The notes below the pieces were generated by a model. It saw nothing but the letters and a program-made list of their open reading frames with translations. It was not told where the DNA came from and made no database searches. Position numbers and translations under genes: made by a program. From Acanthaster planci (Eukaryota; Echinodermata; Asteroidea; Valvatida; Acanthasteridae): a DNA stretch of 18,717 nt. Shown here piece after piece: positions 1 to 9,100 of the stretch. The stretch covers positions 208,948 to 227,664 of the forward strand of contig NW_019091370.1 of the NCBI RefSeq assembly GCF_001949145.1, read 5' to 3'. Position 1 is the first letter of the stretch. Each line of letters begins with the position of its first letter.

Positions 1-973
1 ATGTTCGGGTATCAATGACAGTGGTAGAGTTCATGGTGTATGCAGGATGTTCACGGTATCAATCTTGGCTCAAATTATCTTACAGAGATCCATGATCTGA
101 AATGACACAAACTGTCATCAGAACGTAGAAAACATGTACATCCATAAAATAACATACATCTAGTGTTGGACTTTGTAAAAGAGCATGCACTGTAGTTAAT
201 AAAATATGCTTTTTGTGAGTTAACTTTGAATAAAATCTAGTACACTGAGTTATCCAATTGCACATAAACATAACAATTTGAATTTCCCAGACTGATGACA
301 CAGTTGCTATACCTCGTGATTTGGGGCAAGCTTTTGCATAGTGACCACCATCTCTGGAATGGACTGGTTCCTTTGTGCCCTTGTTATCCACTGAAAACAG
401 AGTATTGATGCAAGGCATCTCTTGTATAACTAAGCAAAAGCTTGCCCAAAATCATGAAGTATAGTAACAGTATATGTAGTAACGTGAATTCATATTGTTA
501 TATTCTTGTGAAATCAAAGGACTCAGAGTGCTAGATTTTATTCAAATTTAACTTGCAAAAGGGTTATTCAAGCATGACTTTTAATAAAATAATTTCTCCT
601 GTGTATGCCAGTCACATCTTGAGGCAAAAGTTTCATATTTACATAATTGTTTGCTTCAAATAATACACTTATATATCATTTTGTGCTGAAGAGCAACTCT
701 AAGAAATGAGACACATTTACATGTCCACCACTTAATACATATGAGCAAAATATTTTCATTGAACTTGAATATATAGATAAATTGAACCAAAAACTGCCAT
801 TTCTTGAACACCAAAAGATTCATTATCCAATTTAATAATTTTGGCCATTTGGTTTTTGCTTCTTTGAAACCTGAATTCTGAAAGACAACAATAACATGAA
901 AATCAAAGTCTTTTGCTTTTAGCAAAGACTACATTTAGCAATTTTCCTTCAGTAAAAACTTTAGTTATGTTGA
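1..973. other. Downstream or distal 3' UTR DNA, no gene seen
   Basis: AT-rich, with no open frame that resembles a protein. Apart from the inverted repeat at 303-468 and scattered A/T runs, I see nothing functional here. Confidence 0.5.
303..468. repeat. 35-bp inverted repeat with 96-nt spacer
   Basis: The arms 303-337 and 434-468 are reverse complements with four mismatches in 35 positions. The inner 14 bp (gcaaaagcttgccc, including a HindIII-type AAGCTT) are perfect. Weaker pairing continues into the spacer. It could be a small foldback element or a strong RNA hairpin in a distal 3' UTR. No target-site duplication was evident. Confidence 0.75.
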
Positions 974-979
974 TTTATT
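974..979 (-). terminator. Candidate polyadenylation signal AATAAA
   Basis: Reads AATAAA on the minus strand. It is the first canonical hexamer I saw downstream of the receptor stop. Others further on include AATAAA at 542-537 and ATTAAA at 836-831 and 585-580, so usage is uncertain. Confidence 0.35.
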
Positions 980-1979
980 CCTTATATATCTTTCCTAAGT
1001 TGACTAAAAATAACTGTTTTCCTTCTCTGGGGCTAGAGTACTGAACATATGATTAAACAAACATAAATTTCATATTCATTTTACCTCTTCAGCTCAAAGC
1101 ATTTGATTTTCTGTTAGGCATATGTAACTGTGTCCCTTCTGTAGTTTTGTCCCAAATATGTGGAGTTGAGTACATGTAGTGGTTAATTTTGCAAAGGAAA
1201 ACAAGAGTAACTACAAGTACCTCCGTTGACAGGTGTCTTGTTTTCATACATCATTTTCATTTCTGGAATGTACAGTGGCTATACAAAGAAACTGTTCTAT
1301 CTTTACACTTTCGGTGAATCATTTACAGATGATATAAATGCTTACATTAAAAGAAAAATAGCTATTTGATTTAAATTTATGCTTGCTATAAAAATTAAAT
1401 ACACAACATTCACACATACTATAATATCACATTATTTGCCCCAAAAAACTTTCTGAAAAAAAAAGAGAAATAAGTGGTTAACTGTTCTCAAACCCAGCAG
1501 AACATCAAGCAATTTTATACATTACTATACAAAACGTGTTAAAATTTCTAAATTGAGTGCAGGTAGATTTTGCAATTTACAGATATTTGCAAGCAGTGGT
1601 AAAATCACCATTGATTGGTGGATTGAGGCAGTCATTAACCAGCCCATTAAGTACTGATCAAAACAGGAAACAAGATACTACAGTAGCTGAATACAAAGAC
1701 AGTTCCTTACTCATCTTACTGAGTAATCACACACTGTATATACGCAAGTGTGCACTTTAGAAAATACAGGTGACAAAAATGAATGTACAAAATTATTGGG
1801 ATTGCAACCTATGTATTTTTTTAACCACTGCAGCAGGCTTAACAATGTTGGCTTGTGTGTGGTTTAACTGAGTATGTTGACTTTAATAACGGACTGTAAA
1901 AGGACAGCCTTTGAAGTACGATTCTCCATGATGAATGTTTAAATCAAAAAACTAATCATTTGCATAGCTTTTGAATATG
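974..1979 (-). other. Probable 3' UTR of the receptor gene
   Basis: AT-rich sequence downstream of the stop codon with no supported coding frame. A minus-strand ATTAAA lies about 95 nt past the stop (1887-1882) and a canonical AATAAA at 979-974. Either could define the mRNA end; the second would give a UTR of about 1 kb, in line with the long unbroken terminal exon. The end is a guess. Confidence 0.5.
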
Positions 1980-3187
1980 TTAGGGTTTCAACAAAGGCAC
2001 ATCATCAGGTGTATTCTCAGAGCTACTGGACACTACAGACAGAATGGATGAGGAGTGGCTAAGTCTCTCTTCATCTAAATCTCTGTCTGCTGCTGCTTCT
2101 TCTTGAGTACTTCTTTCTCTTCCATCAGGGGCACATGTCTCACTAGGTGACTGAGGGTTGTCAGTTTCAAAAGTTGATCTGCCTTCCAATTCATCTTGTC
2201 CTTGTGATACATGTGAGTCCTGGAAATTCTCTTGGATCTCATCTGTGCCATCTTGTGTAACTCCTGAGCCCTTGGCTGCAGTGTCAGTCTCATCACTAGT
2301 ACTTTCACAGGTTGATCCCACTGCTGCCACCATTTTAGGATTCCCATCAGTTGTTGGTATGGTTGAGTCTTCATCTGGTGCTGAATTTGCCGGTACTTGG
2401 TCAACCAGACTTCCAGTCCTGCTGCGATTCCTTGCTGCTCTGTGATCTTGTGCTTGCATTACATTCTGCAGACCACCAGCAAGACGCATTCGGCGGATGT
2501 TGGCAGCAGCCCTAAGGATCTGCTGATCCCTTGCAGCTAAGTGCAGGGCATCTTGATTTGTCTCAGAGTCTGTGTCTGAAACACAGCTTGAAGCCGAATC
2601 ATGCTCTTGATCTCTGTCAGAGTGTGAGACACCTTCAGCTGGACTAGGACTCACGATAGGAGCACTCTGTTCTGCAGAGATTCGACGCAGAGGTGGTGGG
2701 TCATTTTCACAATGACTGGTCTCTCCTGGAGGAGTTGTAGACTCAACATCCGGACTAGGTGGTAGTGTTTCAGTCTGACTTGGAGTGGTACTGTCATCCT
2801 GATCAATATGGGTCTGATCAGTATTTCTCATGCGTTCTCTTGACAGCATGCGTACAAACGTACTCCTCTGTCTCCTGCTACCACTGCTGCTCCTACCAGA
2901 GCCTCTGGAATCATTCCGAGCAAGCACAGCAGCCTGAATGCCCTCAATGAAGGCCCTTTGAGCTTCGTCAAAATGGGGAGAAGCCATGGTTGCTGTATAA
3001 GATGGTGGGGCCTCACGACGAAGCAGCTCCTCTTCAATTTCCCGTAGAGGTGACATGTGAGAGGGAGGAAGACGCTCACGGACATGAAGTTGATACAGCT
3101 TACAGGTGCAGCTTAATGCAGCAACCAATAAAAGGCCACAGACAATGGATCCTACAGCTGCAGCAGTGACAACATTAGTAGAGGCAT
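1980..3187 (-). CDS. LRP12: Terminal exon: transmembrane helix and cytoplasmic tail
   Basis: Acceptor ATTTTGCAG before 3187, phase 1 in; stop TAA at 1982-1980. Residues 486-887. A hydrophobic stretch at about 491-513 is followed by C-T-C-K-L-Y, a near-exact match to vertebrate LRP12. Residues 539-549 read [11 protein letters not shown], containing a PPxY motif for WW-domain partners. Next come a predicted amphipathic segment ([13 protein letters not shown]), a basic Ser/Arg patch, then a long acidic Ser/Thr/Glu/Asp-rich, probably disordered tail with one Ala/Arg-rich, probably helical block near [11 protein letters not shown]. The end D-D-V-P-L-L-K-P holds a DxxLL sorting motif. The middle of the tail is not recognisably conserved. 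Confidence 0.96.
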
Positions 3188-6100
3188 CTGCAAAATCATA
3201 AAATTGACACAAACGGGGTCAACTGTTATCTCATGAAGGAATTCAAAACTTTGAAAAAACATGAAAACTCTTGTCTTACTGACAACTAAGCCATTCCAAA
3301 CAAACTTGCAAATACAAGTGTTGTTCCATCCAGTTTTCCTAAATAATCCAAAATGATTAAAATTTCTAACAATGTCTAAGTGCTGCTGTATAATAAATAA
3401 ACTAATACAAAGCCAACTCTTTCTGGGGGGGCGAGGCGAGATTACTCGAAAGCATTTCCACTTCAGATCTTTATTATGAGAGCATCTTGAAGATAATTAG
3501 TGCCAATTCTTGTCTTTGCCTTTGAGGAAATTAAACTAGGAGGGAAACAATTTAATTAAATATTGCAGCACTCAGATTAAAATCCCCATCAAAGAAACTC
3601 CAAAGATTCAGAATTGGGCACTGAGCTACAAAAAAAGTTCTCAGAAAGTCTTGAGCTTATGAGGCAATAACTAACACTGGTGAAAGGCAAGAGAAGTATT
3701 CCAACTTACAACAGATGGCTTCATCCTCTCCATGTAGGCAATCTACAGCAGAGTTACAGGTGTACTTTTCTTGTATGCATGTTCCATCATTACAGCGGAA
3801 CAACCCTTTATCAGCCATACACAAGCTGGGATCACAGAGCTTCTCATCTACATTATTTGTACAATCTCGTTTGCCATCACAGCGCTCCTCCATGGTGAAG
3901 CAGTCTCTAGCACTAGGTGATTTCAAGCTGCAGGAGATTTGGTCTTTGCAGGTATCTGAGAATGAGGAAACAATGGGTGGAAAAGAGATTGCTGAATTTG
4001 AGAAAGTTTAAGCTCATGTATTTCCCCTCTCCCGGGATGTTTACTTCTTGTTCTACTTTGTTACTGTTTACTAATATGAAGAGAATAGTCATCTAATTCC
4101 ATAATAAATTATGATCAAGCACTTTTCCTGAGCCATTCTAAAATTATCCTGCATGGGAATAAAATGCGGTTGTATACAAAATTACATTTACCATCTTTTG
4201 CATCCTACTACAGGAAAAAAAAATTACTCCAATGACACTGGGGTGTCATTAGGGTAACTTAAAGACCAAATTCAAGGTCTTTATTAAGCAATTTGCACAT
4301 AATCTGTAAATATTTTGAAAGTATAATTCATTAGCTTAGAAAGCTTAGCATAGAGAGTATAATTCAACAGCAACTATTTGGCAGTTCTATTGGAGGTCTT
4401 TGATTTTATTGGTTGTGTTACACTGTCCTGAACGTTGTTGTCATAACATTAAATAGGTTTTTCAAGTCTTGCGAGATTCAAAATGACTTTAATCACAATG
4501 ACAGCACACTGTTATTTCTGCTGATCAAAAGTCATATTGACTGTTGGAAATGTGTGTGCATAAGATAACCCGAAATCACATTTTTCAAATACATGCAAAT
4601 CATTCACACAAATTTTTTTATTAAGACCTCAAATTAGGGGCACCATTTGGGTAAATTTTTTCTGGGACAATCTGTACATGTGCCCGCTACAGTGCCAATG
4701 GCAATGTAGTCACAGACTGCTATATTTGGACATTTTGTCTAAATTTTATGTCATACATAGAGACTACTCAAAGTCTTGGTACTCTCAGTAATGTACTGAG
4801 AGCAAAAATCAAATCCATGGTCACACAAACCTTCTCTACTCACAATAACCCTTCTTTCTTATGATGTACTAGCAAATTAATTCAATTATGACTTTCACTT
4901 TCTTGATCCACTCTCCAGCAACCTCAACAGGCAAGGTATTCCTTCATTACTTCGACTTACCTGAGCAACCCAACTCGTCCTGTCCTCTGATGCATGCCAT
5001 TATGCCATCACATCGCTGCCTTGCATCATAGCAATTCTTGTCCTCGTTGCTGCAGAGAAACTGGTCCCTGAGGCAAACACCTGTGGAACAAGTGAACAAA
5101 TTCAACTTAAAAAGTTCCAAAGTTTTGAAACCAAGATGAGACGTCGCACAATGAGAGAGTCTGTCACTCACTACCAGTGGGTATTAACCCTCACACCTGG
5201 AGGCGACATCTCATCAGTGTCATTTAAATTCAGTGAAACCTTTTAGAAACAATGGAAGTGTTTGAAGATGCAAAACTTGGATTCCCTTGTAGGGTTTTGA
5301 AGGGCCAGAGTTCCTACATGTGGTGTACAGTGTGAGAAATGCCACATATTTTGAGTTTTACACGTTGCAAGCATTTTGTTGGATTAAAATGTGTCTCTTG
5401 CAAAAAACCTTGGAATTTCTGAAGCTACCAATTACCACATCCATGATGTGTAACTTGATTTGTCTATATACCTTTTGTCTGGAAGGTAGCATTGAAGCCC
5501 TTGTTGGAAGAGATGGCATCTGTTATAAACCTTACTCTCAGTTGATTGCTTGAACCATCTATGACAGCAGGTGGCATATAGATGCTTTTTGTGCCCTCTG
5601 ATGTGGTGAAGCCATAGTAGGTACCCAACAATTTATCCTATTGCCAAAGACATCAAATGAAAACAATCTACATATCAATAAGAGGAGGTACCTGCCTCAA
5701 CATTTCTGGCTATACACCACATTGGTTGACAAGAACCTTGGAAACTTTGCAAATGAAAGGAAAAAATGGTCAAAACAATGGCACTCATACTCAAGCTGTA
5801 CCTACGAAGAACCTTGTCTACGGTGACGACATCTGCATGAAATGAATGTACTACAGTACGTGCATAAGGCACAAGCATTTTGATTAGAAAGGCATTTATT
5901 GAAAATGATCCAAATCCTTCATCAGTAAGCAAATTTATTATGCATCCTAACCGTGACTTCTGGGCCATCATACACCTTGACGTAATCTGTGTCATATTTT
6001 CCTTCCAGATCAAAGACATCAAATCGAAGCTGGATGTTCTTTCCTTCTTCAACGGTAAGAACCCAAAAACAGTCAAGATTGGGATCATAAGCTGCGGGGA

Positions 6101-9100
6101 AGTTGGGCGATTCAAAAGACCCATGAGTTCCTGCGTACCAAAGAAACAGAATGAAAAAATCAAGTGGTAAGGGAGAAAAATTAGCACAGAAAACATAAAA
6201 TTTTACTGAAGGAAGCTCCTTAAGTACAATATGAAACATACAAATGCCGAAAATGAAAGAAATTCCAAATCCTTAACTTCTGGACATAAATACCCAGAAT
6301 TATATACCATAAGAAAGTCAACACAGTTCTAATTAATACTTAAAAAAAAATCAACAGTAATGAAAAATGACAGCTGAGGAACCAAAACAGACTTGCCTAA
6401 GAAACACTGGGGTTGAAAATCAAGGAAGGTTGAGCAAAAAACGCTAATACGAGAAATACTGACAGTTAGATGCTCTTAACATTTGGCTAAACCCCCCTCC
6501 AATTTGATTGCATGTATGATTATGACATTAGTTTTAATGATAGACCCTTCTGGGGTAGTGGCATTTCACAGACCATGAAATCACAGTTGCACATCAGCCA
6601 TATTTTATGACTTTGGGCATTTATTGAACAAACTCAGATTTGGGAATACAAACATCTCATCGAAGATGAAGTTTACAAAGCCAAAATTCTGTTCGCATTT
6701 TCCCTGTGTTTTTGACTTTTGACATTCCAACTGTGAAAGCATTTTCCCCTGTGTTTTGGACTTATGACATTCAAACTGCGAAAGCGTGTTCTCAGTCATT
6801 TATAGTGATGTGATCACAGATTAAAGTTGATTTGTTATAGGGCACTTTGGCCACTTTCATGGCTAATATTCCAGACAATTCTAATAAGAATCAGCATTCA
6901 GTATCTCAGTTCCCCTTTCCTCCATTCTCTCACTGCCTTCTTACCTTTCAGGAAATTTTTACAGACTGAGGAACAAGGAGCCTCATCTCGGTTATCTTCG
7001 CAGTCTTTGTGGCCATCGCATTTCGAGGATTCTTCCAAACAAATTGGCAAGTGATGATTTACACTATAGCAGAAGAACTGATGGTTAGGACACTCGATTG
7101 GTGGAGTGGTATATGCTGAAGTAGTCACTGCAAAGGAAGGCATCATTTTGAAGTTATATCCTCATTTAATGAAAAAGTTTATTTATTCCTAAAATGTATT
7201 CCAACTGAAGGCAGCATCGTACGACAAAGGGGAGTGTACATGTTTGTAAAACTTTGATGCTCGGGATAGTCAACAACAGCAGACTAGTACACGCGAATCT
7301 AACAATACCTTTGAGACTACAGGATCAATAATGTACCAGGTACATCATAAACCGGAACTTCAAAAGTTAACGGACAAAATCTATGAGGCAGAAAAAGTAC
7401 AAATCTTCTTGTGAGAACAGAAGAGTGAAATTACTTTCTTGGGATCTTATCAGTAGGAGGAATAGAAATATTTAGAATCCCAATTGACAGCGTGCATTTG
7501 ATTTAACTTAAGCAAATAAAGAAAGTGAACTGGAGACTTAACTCACTGTGGCTAAGAACAGATGTTCCTCAAATAAATCCTGCTATGTGAGTGCTACAGC
7601 TACCGTGTATGTGAAATTCCTGTAACTATCTTATATTAGCAAGTTTTCTTCCTTTACCTTGATGGCAGTAACTATTGCTCTCATCTGAACCATCAATGCA
7701 TTCCCTTACATCGTTACACATCCAACTCCGTGGTATGCAATTACCAATACTGCAGTGAAATTCTGTGTTTTGGTCACACCTGGTAGCATGTCTATCACCT
7801 GCAGATGGGGAATTCAACCGATCCTTAGATATTTCTGGGTGATCCTTTAGGCAAATTGTCTGAAGAAATATCCTTTAGGCAAATTGTCTGAAGAAATTAC
7901 TCAGGTTAGGGACTTGTTTTCATGCCTCTGACAAGAAATATGTTTCTGCTTTGTTCATTGGTTGTGCATTTTCATGACTTTAGTTATGCCTGTGTAACGT
8001 TATTGTCCTGACTAAATGAAAACTGAAACTTGGATGTGGTTAAGCACTGGTTCAAATTGGTGAATAACGAGCAAACAATTTTGTTGTCTCTCATAAAAGT
8101 GTTTTATACATTCCAGAATTTGCTGTTGTAGGTAGCAATGCAAATGGGGTACTTTCTTCAAGACTGTAAAAAGAATGCCTCATTGATAAGATTCATGCCG
8201 ATTACTGAGTGAAAATAATGTTAACGAACAAGGTTGTCTGCTTCCTTGTCCTCTGTCTGTCAGAGGAAGGTGGACAAATATTAATGGATAAACAGGTTTT
8301 CTTTGTCCCTCAAGTCAAATAAGGTTGAGGAGTTGTACTATCGAGGCCCAAACATCAATGTATTTTGGTAAGAAAATTGTGATGCATTTAGTGAGTTAGC
8401 TAAAAAGAGAGATTTTGTTTCAGTACACACCTCTGAAATATTCTATCTTGAAGCCCTTGGCACTGTCTCGTCCGTTACTCAAGAAGGATATGATTATTTT
8501 TGTAGATGCCTCCTCTGAGAAAAATGGTTGGGGTAATGAAGAACCACAGTATACATTTACATTCCCTTCGGAACCTATTGATAAGTTATCTTCTTCACAG
8601 TTCTTGCTGTGAACGATGTTGAAATAGATGAATCTGTTGACAAATAAACACATGAAGTTGCCCAGTTAAACTACATGTATGTATGTACATGGGGACTCAA
8701 GTAGGAAGTATTTAAGTAAACTACCTTCCATGCATTTCTTGTAGCTGTTCTAAACATGCATGTTAACAAGGAGCCAGTTCAGTACATTCCAACAGTGCAT
8801 GCCCATGATAAGGCTATTCAGGAGCAGTTACACACATGCATGATAGTCTGTCCCATCAATGCAGCCATACGCTGATTCACACCAGTGTTTTGTTCCTGAA
8901 AAATCTTGGCGTTTTGAAATATCGGTACTAAACTGGCTCATTACGGTAAGTGTTCTCAGTGACTGGATCAAAGTTGCATCTTATAACATTTCATAAGATT
9001 AGGGAACCTGTCCTCCAGCAAAGTACCAAGACAAAATCTCTTCCTGGTGACCCTCTTTGGGTAAAATCAAATGAAAGTGCAATCTTTAACCCCAAAAGTC

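Noticed and set aside
2158-2445. Plus-strand open frame of 95 codons opposite the tail exon
   Set aside because: It is the antisense shadow of the conserved terminal exon; Ser/Val-rich with no domain or splice context.
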